A stretch of DNA of 64,000 bases, taken from Streptomyces sp. NBC_00250 (GTDB lineage Bacteria; Actinomycetota; Actinomycetes; Streptomycetales; Streptomycetaceae). A program made the translations under genes and the position numbers. Positions 1 to 9,570 of the stretch are shown piece after piece. Every line of letters begins with the position of its first letter. Positions within the stretch are counted from its first letter, which is position 1. The notes under the pieces were generated by a model. It was not told where the DNA came from. It saw nothing but the letters and a program-made list of their open reading frames with translations, and did not search any database. The DNA lies in the NCBI RefSeq assembly GCF_036192275.1, contig NZ_CP108088.1, forward strand, positions 7,069,501 through 7,133,500. Direction: 5' to 3'.

Positions 1-1
1 C

Positions 2-415
2 GGAGAGGGCCGCTACGACGGCACCGAGACCTCGGCCCCGTCCACGGCGGCCGACGAACCCGACGACCCCGCCGCCGCCCGGGCCGAGATCACCGAGAAC
101 TGGACGGCGTTCTTCGACCCCGAGACCCCCGCCGCCGAGCGGGTGAAGCTCCTGGAGAACGGGGAGCAGATGCAGGAGATCCTCGGCGCCTTCGGCGGTG
201 ACAAGAACGCCGCCATGACCTCGGCGAAGGTCACCGGCGTCGAGTTCACCTCCGCCACCGAGGCCAACGTGACGTACGACCTGCTGGTCGGCGGAGCCCC
301 CGCCCTGCCCGACTCGCAGGGCACGTCCGTCCTCCAGAACGACACCTGGAAGGTCACCGTGAAGACGCTGTGCGGCCTGGTCCAGCTGAGCGGTGTCACC
401 GTTCCGGGCTGCTGA
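2..415 (+). CDS. Secreted or lipoprotein-type hypothetical protein, 3' part only
   Basis: The frame is open from the window edge to a TGA at 413-415, giving 137 visible residues; the start lies outside the window. The visible part begins with an acidic, Pro/Ser/Thr-rich linker (about residues 1-30) followed by a compact domain containing WTAFFDPETP and ending in TVKTLCGLVQLSG. Two cysteines near the C-terminus could form a disulfide. This layout, linker plus small alpha/beta domain, is common in Streptomyces extracytoplasmic proteins of unknown function. The next gene starts inside its last codons, so the two are probably co-transcribed. Codon bias supports coding; I do not recognise a named family. 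Confidence 0.75.
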   Translation, partial: GEGRYDGTETSAPSTAADEPDDPAAARAEITENWTAFFDPETPAAERVKLLENGEQMQEILGAFGGDKNAAMTSAKVTGVEFTSATEANVTYDLLVGGAPALPDSQGTSVLQNDTWKVTVKTLCGLVQLSGVTVPGC

Positions 416-1685
416 GGCGGGAGCGGCGCTGCTCCTGGCCCTGCTGCTCCTTCTCCTCACGGCCTGCGGCAGCCGGCTCCCGGAGCGCGCCTTCGAGACG
501 CGGCCCACCGCCAACCCCTCCGGCGGTGAGCCGCTCCGCGTCGGGATCATCACCAGCGTCACCAGCCCCGTCGGCGGGCAGGCCTTCACGGGCACGCGCG
601 ACGGAGCCCGCGCCTACTTCGACGCCCTCAACGCGCGCGGTGGCCTGGACGGCCGCCGCATCGAGGTCGAGACCTGCGACGACGGCGGCAGCGGCGTCGG
701 CAACAACGCGTGCGTGCACCGGCTCATCGACGAGCGCCGGGTCTTCGCGCTCGTCGCCACCACCGCCCTGAACTACGCGGGCGCGCCCCTCGTCTCCCGC
801 GCCGGCGTCCCCGACATCGGCGGCCAGCCCCTCACCCCCGCCTACGACACCTATCCGCACCTCTACGGGATCTACGGCAGCTCCGCCCCGCGCACCGGGA
901 AGGAACCCGGCTGGGGCGGGGTGCTGTACGGCGGGACCGAGGTCTACCGCTGGTTCAAGGAGAAGCAGGGGGCACGGACCGCCGCCGTCGTCTCCTACAA
1001 CCAGGCCGCGTCCGCCGGGTACGCCCGGCTGGTCACCCGGGGCCTGCGCGCCGAGGGCTACCGGGTCGTCGAGGAACAGGTGGACTTCACCCTGCCCAAC
1101 TTCCGCGCGGTCGCCGCCGATCTGCGCGCCCAGCACGTCGACGTCCTCTTCGACGCCATGGACACCCACGGCAACGTGCGCCTCTGCGAGGCGATGGAGA
1201 CCCTCGGCGTACGGGTCGACGCCAAGGTCACCAACGTGCAGAACTGGTCCTCGTCCGTCGCCCGCGACTACGCCCGCGCGCCCGGCTGCCGGGACGCACT
1301 CTGGGTGACCGGATCCAGCCGCAACCACCAGGACACCGGGCAGCCGGCCGTCCGCGAGTTCCGGGCGGCGATGGGGGACCGGCCGCTGTCGCAGTGGCAG
1401 CTGGAGGGGTGGGCGGCGGCGATGTGGTTCACCGACGCGGCCCGCTCCTGCCTCGCCGAAGGCGGGCTCACGCGCGCGTGCGTCGAGGAGTTCATCAACC
1501 GACCGGAGCCGTACACCGCGCGCGGGCTGCTGCTCCCCGTCCGCTACGAGCAGCTGGCGCGACCGCCCGCGACCCGGAACACCTGTCTGTCCGTGGCCCG
1601 TTGGCAGGACGGCCGGGGCTGGGTGAGCCAGGGCGAGATGACGGAGAACTGCGCGACCGTGCCCCAGCTCGGCTACCGCCCGTGA
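393..1685 (+). CDS. ABC transporter substrate-binding lipoprotein, LivK-like (PBP type I fold)
   Basis: A 430-residue lipoprotein. A leucine-rich signal peptide (about residues 10-24) ends in the lipobox LLTAC, so Cys25 should be lipidated and the protein sits on the outer face of the membrane. The mature part starts a type I periplasmic-binding fold (LRVGIITSVTSPVGGQ, then TRDGARAYFDALNARGG), as in branched-chain amino acid/amide receptors. Several cysteines may form disulfides. The GTG start overlaps the preceding gene by 23 bp. No permease or ATPase gene is adjacent, so it either works with a transporter elsewhere or acts as a sensor. The ligand cannot be read from the sequence. Confidence 0.85.
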   Translation: MSPFRAAEAGAALLLALLLLLLTACGSRLPERAFETRPTANPSGGEPLRVGIITSVTSPVGGQAFTGTRDGARAYFDALNARGGLDGRRIEVETCDDGGSGVGNNACVHRLIDERRVFALVATTALNYAGAPLVSRAGVPDIGGQPLTPAYDTYPHLYGIYGSSAPRTGKEPGWGGVLYGGTEVYRWFKEKQGARTAAVVSYNQAASAGYARLVTRGLRAEGYRVVEEQVDFTLPNFRAVAADLRAQHVDVLFDAMDTHGNVRLCEAMETLGVRVDAKVTNVQNWSSSVARDYARAPGCRDALWVTGSSRNHQDTGQPAVREFRAAMGDRPLSQWQLEGWAAAMWFTDAARSCLAEGGLTRACVEEFINRPEPYTARGLLLPVRYEQLARPPATRNTCLSVARWQDGRGWVSQGEMTENCATVPQLGYRP

Positions 1686-1752
1686 ACGGCGGCTCGTCAC
1701 CGGCAGTACAGTCGGGCGACCGATCAACTGACCGGGGGGAACCGGCAGCGCG

Positions 1753-3027
1753 ATGCGTATCTCCTTTCTGCTCCACAACGGCTATCACTACGGCGGCACG
1801 ATCCGGACGACATTCACCCTGGCCGAGGAACTGGCGGAACGTCACGAGGTCGAGATCGTCTCGGTGTTCCGCCACCGCGACCGCCCGCTCCTCGGCCTGC
1901 CCTCAGGGGTGACCCTGCGCCACCTCGTCGACCTGCGCAAGGACAGCCCCGGATACGACGGCGACCACCCCGACTTCCACCGCCCCGCCGAGGTCTTCCC
2001 GCGCGGCGACGGCCGCTGGAAGCAGTACAGCGCGCTCACCGACGCCCGGATCGGGGAGCACCTGCGCGGGGTCGAGACCGACGTCCTCGTCGGCACCCGG
2101 CCCGGGCTCAACGTGCAGCTCGCCCGACAGGCCCGGCGGGGGCCGGTCCTCGTCGGCCAGGAGCACCTGATCCTGGACGGCCACACCTTCCGGCTGCGCC
2201 GGGACATCCGGCACGAGTACGCGCTCCTCGACGCCGTCACCACCGTCACCGAGGCGGACGCCCGCGCCTACCGGAAGCTGGGGCTGCCCGGCGTATGGAT
2301 CGAATCCGTGCCCAACAGCGTCCCCGCGCCCCCGGTGCCGCCCGCCGACCCCGCGGCGAAGACCGTCGTCGCGGCCGGCCGGCTCACCCAGGTCAAGCGG
2401 TACGACGTGCTGATCGACGCCTTCGCCGAGGTGGCCGCCGACCACCCCGACTGGAAGCTGCGGATCTACGGCAGCGGCGACGCCGTCCAGAACCTCAGGG
2501 GGCCGCTGACCCGGCAGATCGAGGACCGGGGCCTCGGCGGGCAGGTCTTCCTGATGGGCTCGGTGACCCCGCCGGAGCCCGAGCTGGTCAAGGCCTCCAT
2601 CGCCGCCGTGACCTCACAGCGCGAATCCTTCGGCATGACCATCGTCGAGGCGATGCGCTGCGGACTCCCGGTGGTCTCCACCGACTGCCCGCACGGACCG
2701 CGCGAGATCATCGAGGACGGGGTCGACGGGTTCCTGGTGCCGGTCGACGACGTGGCCGCGTTCGCGCGGGCGCTGCGCCGGCTGGTGGAGGACGACGAGC
2801 TGCGCGCCAAGACGGCACGGGCGGCGCTCGAAGCGTCCGAGCGCTTCGACCCGGTCCGGATCGCCGCCCGGCACGAGGCGCTCTGGACGGAACTCGTCGA
2901 GCGGGGCGCCGGTCGACGCGCCCACCCCCAGGGCCGGGTGACGTTCCACCGTGGGGCCGGGCGGGCGATCGACGCGGTCTACAGCCTGAAGGCGAAGGTC
3001 GGCCGGCTGGTCCGCCGCTTCCGCTGA
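1753..3027 (+). CDS. GT4-family glycosyltransferase
   Basis: 424 residues with the two-domain GT-B architecture. The N-terminus has the GG motif that begins the first Rossmann fold (NGYHYGGTIRTTFTLAEEL). The C-terminal half carries the nucleotide-sugar binding signature: VVAAGRLTQVKRYDVLIDAF, then SQRESFGMTIVEAMRCGLPV (the E-x7-E region), then GPREIIEDGVDGFLVP. It should transfer a sugar from an NDP-sugar with retention of configuration, to a cell-surface acceptor that cannot be named. The ATG is preceded by a GGGGGA Shine-Dalgarno about 12 bases upstream. There are no membrane segments; the basic C-terminus (about the last 25 residues) may bring it to the membrane. Confidence 0.9.
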   Translation: MRISFLLHNGYHYGGTIRTTFTLAEELAERHEVEIVSVFRHRDRPLLGLPSGVTLRHLVDLRKDSPGYDGDHPDFHRPAEVFPRGDGRWKQYSALTDARIGEHLRGVETDVLVGTRPGLNVQLARQARRGPVLVGQEHLILDGHTFRLRRDIRHEYALLDAVTTVTEADARAYRKLGLPGVWIESVPNSVPAPPVPPADPAAKTVVAAGRLTQVKRYDVLIDAFAEVAADHPDWKLRIYGSGDAVQNLRGPLTRQIEDRGLGGQVFLMGSVTPPEPELVKASIAAVTSQRESFGMTIVEAMRCGLPVVSTDCPHGPREIIEDGVDGFLVPVDDVAAFARALRRLVEDDELRAKTARAALEASERFDPVRIAARHEALWTELVERGAGRRAHPQGRVTFHRGAGRAIDAVYSLKAKVGRLVRRFR

Positions 3028-3135
3028 CGACCGCGTTCCGCGTGCGTCGGCGCGAGGCTCGTGGATCGCCGTGCACCCCGCGTACCCCGCGCATCGAGGA
3101 CAGAAGTCGTCCGCGAGGGCTGACAGACTCGGACC

Positions 3136-4122
3136 ATGTTGGAGACCTCCGCACGGCTCTTGCGTCTGCTCTCGTTGCTCCAGGCCCACCGCGAGTGGTC
3201 CGGTGCCGACCTCGCCGACCGGCTCGGGGTCACGCCCCGCACCGTACGGCGGGACGTCGACCGGCTTCGTGAGCTCGGGTATCCGGTCAACGCGAGCCCC
3301 GGGACCGGCGGCGGCTACCAGCTGGGCGCCGGGGCCGAGCTGCCGCCGCTGCTCCTCGACGACGAGGAGGCCGTGGCGGTCGCCGTCGGCCTGCGCGCCG
3401 CCGCCGGGCAGGGTGTCGAGGGCATCGGCGAGAGCTCCGTACGCGCCCTCGCCAAGCTGGAGCAGGTGCTGCCCGGGCGACTGCGGCGCCGGGTGAGCGC
3501 CCTGAACGCCTTCACCGTGCCGATGCTGCGCACCCCGCGCGACCGGATCGACCCGGCGGTGCTCACCGATCTCGCCAACGCCTGCCGGGACACCGAGCGG
3601 CTGCGCTTCGAGTACCGGGACCACGGCGGGGCCACCACCCGCAGGACCGTCGAGCCGCACCGCCTGGTGTGCAGCGAGCGGCGCTGGTACCTGGTCGCCT
3701 GGGACGTGGACCGGGCCGACTGGCGGACCTTCCGGGCCGACCGGATCGTGCCGACACCGCCGCACGGCCCCCGCTTCCCGCCACGCGAGCCGCCCGCCGA
3801 GGATCTGGCCGCCTATGTGTCCAAGGGCGTGTCCACCGCCGCGTACGCGACCGAGGCGACGATCCGGCTGCATGTGCCGCTCGCCGAGGCCGCCGCGGCC
3901 GTCGGCGCCGCCGACGGCGTCCTGACGGCGGACGGGGAGGACGCCTGCCTGCTGCGCACCGGCGCCCACAGCCTCGACGTGATGGTGATCCACGTGTCGC
4001 TGATCGGCTTCGAGTTCGAGGTGCTCGACCCGCCCGAGCTGGTCGACCGGGTGCGGGCGCTCAGAGACCTGTTGTCCCGGTCCCTCGACCGGTCGGCCGG
4101 CGCTCCGGCGGGGGGCTCGTGA
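3136..4122 (+). CDS. YafY-type transcriptional regulator (HTH_11 + WYL domains)
   Basis: 328 residues. Residues 1-60 form a winged HTH ([20 protein letters not shown] followed by the wing GTGGGYQLG). The C-terminal half has the WYL motif as [18 protein letters not shown], followed by the WCX extension. WYL regulators sense small ligands or nucleic-acid fragments and control DNA-damage, defence or metabolic genes. Its last 62 bp overlap the 3' end of the convergent oxidase gene, so the two 3' UTRs would form an antisense pair. No obvious target gene is adjacent; autoregulation is the default guess. Confidence 0.88.
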   Translation: MLETSARLLRLLSLLQAHREWSGADLADRLGVTPRTVRRDVDRLRELGYPVNASPGTGGGYQLGAGAELPPLLLDDEEAVAVAVGLRAAAGQGVEGIGESSVRALAKLEQVLPGRLRRRVSALNAFTVPMLRTPRDRIDPAVLTDLANACRDTERLRFEYRDHGGATTRRTVEPHRLVCSERRWYLVAWDVDRADWRTFRADRIVPTPPHGPRFPPREPPAEDLAAYVSKGVSTAAYATEATIRLHVPLAEAAAAVGAADGVLTADGEDACLLRTGAHSLDVMVIHVSLIGFEFEVLDPPELVDRVRALRDLLSRSLDRSAGAPAGGS

Positions 4123-5773
4123 TCCGCATCCGCTCGTAGGCCGCGAACTCCGGGTGGTGCAGGTCGAAGGCCGGCGACTCGGAGCGGATCCGGGGCACGG
4201 CGTCGAAGTTGTGCCGGGGCGGCGGGCAGGAGGTGGCCCATTCGAGGGAGCGGCCGAAGCCCCACGGGTCGTCCAGGTCGACCTCGGGCGCGTACAGGGC
4301 CGTCCGCCACACGTTGTAGAGGAACGGCAGTGTGGACGCGCCGAGCAGGAAGGCGCCGATGGTCGACACGGTGTTGAGCGCGGTGAAGCCGTCCGCCTCC
4401 AGGTAGTCGGCGTACCGGCGGGGCATGCCCTCGGCGCCTAGCCAGTGCTGAACCAGGAAGGTCAGGTGGAAGCCGATGAAGAGGGTCCAGAAGTGGATCT
4501 TCCCGAGGCGCTCGTCGAGCATCCGGCCGGTGAACTTGGGCCACCAGAAGTAGAAGCCGGCGAAGGTCGCGAAGACGACCGTGCCGAAGACCGTGTAGTG
4601 GAAGTGGGCGACCACGAAGTACGAGTCGGTGACCTGGAAGTCCATCGGAGGCGAGGCGAGGATCACTCCGGTGAGGCCGCCGAAGAGGAACGACACCAGG
4701 AAGCCGACGGACCACAGCATCGGGGTCTCGAAGGAGAGCGAACCCCGCAGCATCGTCCCGGTCCAGTTGAAGAACTTCACCCCGGTGGGCACCGCGATGA
4801 GGAACGAGAGCAGCGAGAAGAAGGGCAGCAGCACCGCGCCCGTCGCGAACATGTGGTGGGCCCAGACGACCACCGACAGGCCGGTGATCGCCATGGTGGC
4901 GGCGATCAGCGTGGTGTAGCCGAAGATCGGCTTGCGGGCGAAGACGGGGATGATCTCGCTGACGATCCCGAAGAACGGCAGCGCGATGATGTAGACCTCG
5001 GGGTGGCCGAAGAACCAGAAGAGGTGCTGCCAGAGCAGCGCGCCGCCGTTCTCGGGCTGGAAGACCACCGAGCCGAGGCGCCGGTCCGCCTCCAGGACGA
5101 GCAGGGCGGCGGCCAGCACGGGAAAGGCGACGATCACCAGGACCGCCGTGAAGAGCACGTTCCAGGTGAAGATCGGCATCCGGAACATGGTCATGCCGGG
5201 CGCCCGCATCCCGATGATGGTCGCGAGGAAGTTCACCGAGGTGAGGATGGTGCCGAAGCCGGAGAGTGCGAGCCCCGTGATCCACAGGTCGACGCCGACG
5301 CCGGGGGACCGCTCCAGGCTGTTGAGCGGGGCGTAGGCGGTCCAGCCGAAGGCGGCCGGGCCGGTCGGGGTGAGCAGCGAGCCGAGCACCATCAGGCTGC
5401 CGAAGAGGAACAGCCAGTACGAGAACATGTTCAGCCGCGGGAAGGCGACGTCCGGCGAGCCGATCTGCAGCGGCACCAGCTCGTTGGCGAACCCGGCGAA
5501 GGTCGGCGTCGCGAAGAGCAGCAGCATGATCGTGCCGTGCAGGGTGAAGGCCTGGTTGAACTCCTGGTTCGTGAGCAGCTGGAGTCCCGGGCGGGCCAGC
5601 TCGGCCCGCATCAGCATCGCCATCAGTCCGGCGATGAGGAAGAAGACGAACGCGGTCACCAGATAGAGGTGGCCGATCTTCTTGTGGTCGGTCGTGGTGA
5701 GCCAGTCGATCAGCACCCTGCCGTGCCGCTCACGGGCCGATTCGACGGTCGCGGTCGCTGTCCCGTTGCCCAT
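4061..5773 (-). CDS. ctaD: Cytochrome c oxidase (aa3-type) subunit I, orphan copy
   Basis: 570 residues, normal length for subunit I, with about 12 membrane helices. The key metal ligands are present: the low-spin heme ligand in TLHGTIM, the CuB His and the cross-linked His-Tyr motif in [12 protein letters not shown], the two CuB histidines in WAHHMFATG, and the paired heme histidines in [11 protein letters not shown]. It should reduce O2 and pump protons. The chosen ATG at 5771-5773 has a GGAGG seven bases upstream; the frame runs 37 codons further without a good site. No ctaC, ctaE or ctaF gene flanks it, unlike the main Streptomyces oxidase cluster, so this looks like a paralogue assembled with subunits encoded elsewhere. 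Confidence 0.95.
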   Translation of the reverse strand: MGNGTATATVESARERHGRVLIDWLTTTDHKKIGHLYLVTAFVFFLIAGLMAMLMRAELARPGLQLLTNQEFNQAFTLHGTIMLLLFATPTFAGFANELVPLQIGSPDVAFPRLNMFSYWLFLFGSLMVLGSLLTPTGPAAFGWTAYAPLNSLERSPGVGVDLWITGLALSGFGTILTSVNFLATIIGMRAPGMTMFRMPIFTWNVLFTAVLVIVAFPVLAAALLVLEADRRLGSVVFQPENGGALLWQHLFWFFGHPEVYIIALPFFGIVSEIIPVFARKPIFGYTTLIAATMAITGLSVVVWAHHMFATGAVLLPFFSLLSFLIAVPTGVKFFNWTGTMLRGSLSFETPMLWSVGFLVSFLFGGLTGVILASPPMDFQVTDSYFVVAHFHYTVFGTVVFATFAGFYFWWPKFTGRMLDERLGKIHFWTLFIGFHLTFLVQHWLGAEGMPRRYADYLEADGFTALNTVSTIGAFLLGASTLPFLYNVWRTALYAPEVDLDDPWGFGRSLEWATSCPPPRHNFDAVPRIRSESPAFDLHHPEFAAYERMRITSPPPERRPTGRGTGTTGL

Positions 5774-6075
5774 CCCGCTGCCTCCGCCTCGCCGTCGTCC
5801 CGGCTCCGCGTCTCCGGGCGTTCGGACAGCGTAAGCATTGTGTAAGGGAAGAGTGAGCGGCTCGCGTGCGCGTCGCCGAGGCAATTCGGGGCGGGCGGCC
5901 CGGGAAGCGGGAATTACCCGCGCCCTATCGGGAGTTCCGGCCCCTTCGTGCGAACTGCTGGATGCGCTTCGGAATTACTGGAGAAACGGCCGGAATCCGT
6001 CTCGCCGAGTGACCGAGGTCATGCCAAACATATGTCGAGAACTTGTGACACAAGCGTGACCGCCAAGGGACTAAC
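5774..6075. other. Divergent intergenic region, ctaD / I78-type inhibitor
   Basis: About 300 bases between divergent genes; must hold both promoters. The only clear structure is the 11-bp palindrome TTGTGACACAA at 6043-6053, about 20 bases before the start of the small inhibitor gene, a plausible regulator site. I see no convincing -35/-10 pair and no small gene. Confidence 0.5.
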
Positions 6076-6300
6076 GTGAGGGCCATGGCACCCACTTCGC
6101 GCACTCCCGAACCGCCCCGCGACGCTCCCGAGTCCTATGTGGGCCTCGATGCGGAAGGCGCCGCACGGCTCGCCAGGACGCGGGGCTGGAGCACCGTCAG
6201 GTCGCTCCCGCCCGGCTCGATCATCACCATGGAGTACCTCGCCGGACGCATCAATTTCGAGGTCGAGAACGACACGGTCACCCGCTGCTGGATCGGCTGA
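6076..6300 (+). CDS. Small I78-family peptidase inhibitor-like protein
   Basis: 74 residues. The C-terminal half fits the I78 proteinase inhibitor pattern: GWSTVRSLPPGSIITMEYL, then GRINFEVENDTVTRCWIG, that is, a conserved Pro-Gly, an aromatic-x-x-x-R-h-N segment and a terminal aromatic/Gly. Family members block serine proteases through an extended loop; this copy has no signal peptide, so an intracellular protease or an unrelated role is possible. GTG 6076 is chosen because AAGGGA lies five bases upstream; ATG 6085 is the alternative. A strong terminator follows at 6378. Confidence 0.75.
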   Translation: MRAMAPTSRTPEPPRDAPESYVGLDAEGAARLARTRGWSTVRSLPPGSIITMEYLAGRINFEVENDTVTRCWIG

Positions 6301-6377
6301 GAGGCCGGCGCGGGACGTACCGGGCGCAGCGGCGGCGCGCAGGGGCTGCCGCCGAACTCGGGCGCCCGTACCCGGGC

Positions 6378-6421
6378 ACGCGGAAGGGCCCCGGCCGACA
6401 TCGGCCGGGGCCCTTCCGCGT
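6378..6421. terminator. Perfect 21-bp hairpin, bidirectional terminator
   Basis: Two perfectly complementary 21-base arms (6378-6398 and 6401-6421) around two bases. It lies between the ends of two convergent genes (the I78-type inhibitor and the PAP2 phosphatase). There is no U-run, as is usual for GC-rich actinobacterial terminators. Confidence 0.8.
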
Positions 6422-6444
6422 ACGTGGGGGGCAGGTGCTGGCGA

Positions 6445-7362
6445 TCAGCCGCGGGTCGCCGGGGCGCGGCCGCCGGCCACTCCCGTGCGGGTCGCGGGAG
6501 CGCGGCCACCGGCCACTCCCGCGGGTCCCCGGACCGGCTCCTCGGAGCCGGGCGGTCGCTGCGGGAAGTACCCCGGGCGGGGACCTCCGGAGGCCACGGG
6601 CAGCGAGGGCACCAGGCGGCGGCGGTCCCGCAGCCGGTCCCGTACCCGGTCGCGTGCGGCGAGGATCCAGGACTCCGCCACGGCGAGGGCCGGCTCGCAC
6701 CAGGGCAGCGCGAGCAGGATCAGGAGCCCGGCGGCCCAGCCGAGGAGGACGTCGCTCAGCCAGTGGGTGCCCAGATAGACGGTGGTGAGTCCGACGCCGA
6801 GCGCGACCACGGCGGAGAGCGCCGACAGATAGCGCCTGGCCCTCGGAGTGGTCGCCAGATAGGCGAGGATGCCCCAGGTCACGACCGCGTTCGCGGTGTG
6901 ACCCGAGGGGAATATGTCACCGCCCGCGAAGAGCTCGGCGGAGCCGACCTCGGTCGCGTAGTGGGGTCCGAGGCGGCCCAGGCCGAGCTTGACCGCGCCG
7001 ACCGTGACGTTCAGCAGCAGCAGGGCGGCGCCGAGGCAGAGCAGGGGGCGCAGGGTGTGCTGGCGCCAGGAGCGCCAGCCCAGCCAGGCGGCCACCATGA
7101 CGGCCGTGGGGCCGCGCTGGCCGAGGACGACGTAGTAGTCGAGGAAGCCGTGGATTTCCGGCCACTGCTGGTAGGGCCGGAAGAGCATGATCTTCCAGTC
7201 GAGGGTCACCAGCCACGTCGAGAGCAGCACGGCGACGACCATGGCGAGATAGAACGCCGATGTCCCGCCGAAGAGGGCGAGACGCGTGCGGGTCATCCGC
7301 GGGACCTCTATCTTCGGCGGTTCCGGCTCCCGGTCCAGCCGGGCAAAGATGTCGGTACGCAC
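6445..7362 (-). CDS. PAP2-superfamily membrane phosphatase
   Basis: 305 residues with about six membrane helices. It has the PAP2 core: a lysine-containing segment (AVKLGLGRLGP), the central PSGHTANA motif with the catalytic His, and VYLGTHWLSDVLLG carrying the nucleophilic His and the Asp. Likely substrates are phosphatidate-type lipids or undecaprenyl pyrophosphate; which one cannot be told. Its C-terminal cytoplasmic tail is Arg/Pro-rich and ends in two copies of GVAGGRAPAT. GTG 7362 is used because the downstream sequence FARLDREPEPPKIEVP looks conserved in my memory of homologues; ATG 7296, with AGAGG eight to nine bases upstream, is a real alternative. Confidence 0.85.
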   Translation of the reverse strand: MRTDIFARLDREPEPPKIEVPRMTRTRLALFGGTSAFYLAMVVAVLLSTWLVTLDWKIMLFRPYQQWPEIHGFLDYYVVLGQRGPTAVMVAAWLGWRSWRQHTLRPLLCLGAALLLLNVTVGAVKLGLGRLGPHYATEVGSAELFAGGDIFPSGHTANAVVTWGILAYLATTPRARRYLSALSAVVALGVGLTTVYLGTHWLSDVLLGWAAGLLILLALPWCEPALAVAESWILAARDRVRDRLRDRRRLVPSLPVASGGPRPGYFPQRPPGSEEPVRGPAGVAGGRAPATRTGVAGGRAPATRG

Positions 7363-7767
7363 CCAATCGACGTTACAGGGAGTGAGTAGCCGACCCGGGC
7401 GATCCGCTCTGTTCGTGATGTTGATGTGATGTGGAGTAGGTCTCAGTCGGTGGCCTATTCCCGGCGTCCGTCGGGAAATCCGATGACCTTCCGCCCTATT
7501 TTCGCGGGGGCGATTCCGGAAGCGTGTTTGAACGTGCGGGAATTGCTTCAAACACGTGTCCGTACGGAATTCCATGCGACGCACGGCCCGCCCCGAGTGG
7601 CGTACGCCACACCCCGAGCCCCGCCGGGGTGAGAGCTGCACCACGCGCTCGGGCCTTGAACTCGCGTACGCTGACGGCTCACTCGCCCGTCGATGCCGGG
7701 CCGCCCCAGGGGTATAAGCCCTGGTCGGGGACCGCCGAGCGCGAGAGCTTCACTGGGAGGTACGTAC
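7363..7767. other. Divergent intergenic region, PAP2 / DHA2 exporter
   Basis: About 400 bases with no credible gene. Two inverted repeats stand out: TTCCCG/CGGGAA (7458-7463 and 7472-7477, 8-base loop) and CACCCCG/CGGGGTG (7610-7616 and 7625-7631, 8-base loop). They could be operators for the exporter or hairpins in its leader. No recognisable TetR or MarR gene is next to it. Confidence 0.4.
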
Positions 7768-9528
7768 ATGTCGCGGACGAACACGGCCCCAGCACGACCG
7801 CGCTCCGCCGCCGGTGGCGGAGCCAACCGCTGGGTCGTCCTCGTCGTCCTCTGCGTCAGCCTTCTCGTGGTCGCCCTCGACGCGACCATCCTTCACGTCG
7901 CGATCCCCTCGCTCACCGAGGACCTGCGCCCCAGCTCCACCGCGCTGCTCTGGATCGTCGACGCCTACCCCCTCGTCTGCGCCTCGCTCCTGATCCTCTT
8001 CGGCACCCTCGGGGACCGGGTCGGGCGGCGCAGGGTCCTCCTCCTCGGCTACGCGCTCTTCGGCGTCGCCTCCGCGGTCGCCGCGCTCGCCACGGAACCC
8101 TCGGTCCTCATCGGGGCCCGGGTGCTGCTCGGCGTCGGCGGCGCCATGATCATGCCCGCCACGCTCTCCATCCTCCGGGCGGTCTTCCCCGACCGGCGGG
8201 AGCGCGCCACCGCCATCGGCATCTGGACCGCGACCGCCGCGATCGGCGCCGCCACCGGCCCCGTCCTCGGCGGCTTCCTCGTCGAGAACTACTGGTGGGG
8301 CTCCGTCTTCCTCATCAACATCCCGCTGATGGCGCTGATCCTGCCGCTCGGCCGCCGCCTCCTCCCCGAATCCCGGGGCGCCGCCGACGGGCCCTGGGAC
8401 GTCCTCGGCGCGCTCATGGCCGCCGCGGGTGTGCTCGGCTGCGTCCTCGGGGTCAAGCGCGCCGGGGCCGGCGAACCGCTCCTCGTGCTCCCGACCGCCG
8501 GGCCGCTGCTGATCGGCGCCGTGCTCCTCGTCCTCTTCGTACGACGGCAGAAGCGGCGCCCGCACCCGCTGATCGACATGCGGCTCTTCTCCCGGGCGGC
8601 CTTCACCACCTCCGTCGGCTGCATCGTGCTCGCCATGCTGGCCCTGGTCGGCCTGCAGCTCATCGCCGTCCAGTACCTCCAGCTGGTCCTCGGCCTGAGC
8701 CCCCTGGAGACCGGGCTCCGGCTCCTTCCGCTCACCTTCGCCGCCATGGCCGCCGGTGCCACCGGCTCGTACACCCTGCGCAGGATCGGGCCGCGCCGGA
8801 TGGTCGGCTGGGGCTTCGTCCTCACCGCCGCCGCCGTGCTGCTGCTCACCTTCATGGGGCAGCACGACCGGCCGCTGTTGCTCACGGTGGGCTTCGTGCT
8901 GCTCGGCTTCGGGCTGCAGACCACGCTCTTCTCGGCGTACGAGTCGATGCTCAGCGAGGCGCCGCAGCGCAGCGCGGGCGCCGCGGCCTCGATCGGCGAG
9001 ACCTCGTACCAGCTCGGCGCGGGCATGGGCACCGCGCTGCTCGGCAGTGTGATGAACGCGGCGTACGCCCCCGGGCTCGCCGCGGTCCCGGGTGTGCCCG
9101 CCGAGGCGAGCAGGGCCGCCGCGAACTCGCTCGGCGAGGCCTATCAGGTCGCCGAACAGCTCGGCGGCGCGGCGGGCGGCGCACTGCACCAGGCCGCCCG
9201 GCACGCCTTCGTGCACGGGCTGCACATCACGCTCTTCGTGAGCGCGGGGCTGCTGCTGATCGGTGCGGCGATGGCCCGGCGGCTGCCCCGGGTGATGGAG
9301 TGCCCGGCGGATCCGGAGGGGCCGGCGGAGACGACGGAAACGGCGGAGACGACGGAAACGGCGGAGATGGCGGGGGCGGCGTCCGCCCCGGTCGCGGCGG
9401 AGCCGGCGGTGCTGTCGAAGCAGGCCGATGCCCCGGGGTTCTCCCCGCTCGCCGATCCGTCCGAGCCGCGGGTGCCCGCGACCCGGGAAGCGATCGAGCC
9501 CGCCGGCTCGGGGCGTCCGGCACACTGA
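7768..9528 (+). CDS. DHA2-family (14-TM) MFS drug exporter
   Basis: 586 residues, 14 predicted membrane segments. Motif A between TM2 and TM3 reads GTLGDRVGRRRVL; the motif D1 region in TM1 reads ALDATILHVAIPSL, and motif C in TM5 reads GAATGPVLGGFLV. These fit proton-driven multidrug exporters of the QacA/LfrA type. The tail after TM14 is a low-complexity Glu/Thr/Ala segment (repeated ETTETA), common in Streptomyces exporters and probably unstructured. The ATG has GGGAGG seven bases upstream. No regulator is adjacent, so the substrate cannot be inferred from context. Confidence 0.92.
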   Translation: MSRTNTAPARPRSAAGGGANRWVVLVVLCVSLLVVALDATILHVAIPSLTEDLRPSSTALLWIVDAYPLVCASLLILFGTLGDRVGRRRVLLLGYALFGVASAVAALATEPSVLIGARVLLGVGGAMIMPATLSILRAVFPDRRERATAIGIWTATAAIGAATGPVLGGFLVENYWWGSVFLINIPLMALILPLGRRLLPESRGAADGPWDVLGALMAAAGVLGCVLGVKRAGAGEPLLVLPTAGPLLIGAVLLVLFVRRQKRRPHPLIDMRLFSRAAFTTSVGCIVLAMLALVGLQLIAVQYLQLVLGLSPLETGLRLLPLTFAAMAAGATGSYTLRRIGPRRMVGWGFVLTAAAVLLLTFMGQHDRPLLLTVGFVLLGFGLQTTLFSAYESMLSEAPQRSAGAAASIGETSYQLGAGMGTALLGSVMNAAYAPGLAAVPGVPAEASRAAANSLGEAYQVAEQLGGAAGGALHQAARHAFVHGLHITLFVSAGLLLIGAAMARRLPRVMECPADPEGPAETTETAETTETAEMAGAASAPVAAEPAVLSKQADAPGFSPLADPSEPRVPATREAIEPAGSGRPAH

Positions 9529-9570
9529 CCCGATCCCTCGGGTGGTGCCCGGCCGAGCTGGCGGACCCGC

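Noticed and set aside
5838..6059. 73-codon ORF upstream of the I78-type gene
   Set aside because: Weak codon bias, no RBS, occupies the divergent promoter region.
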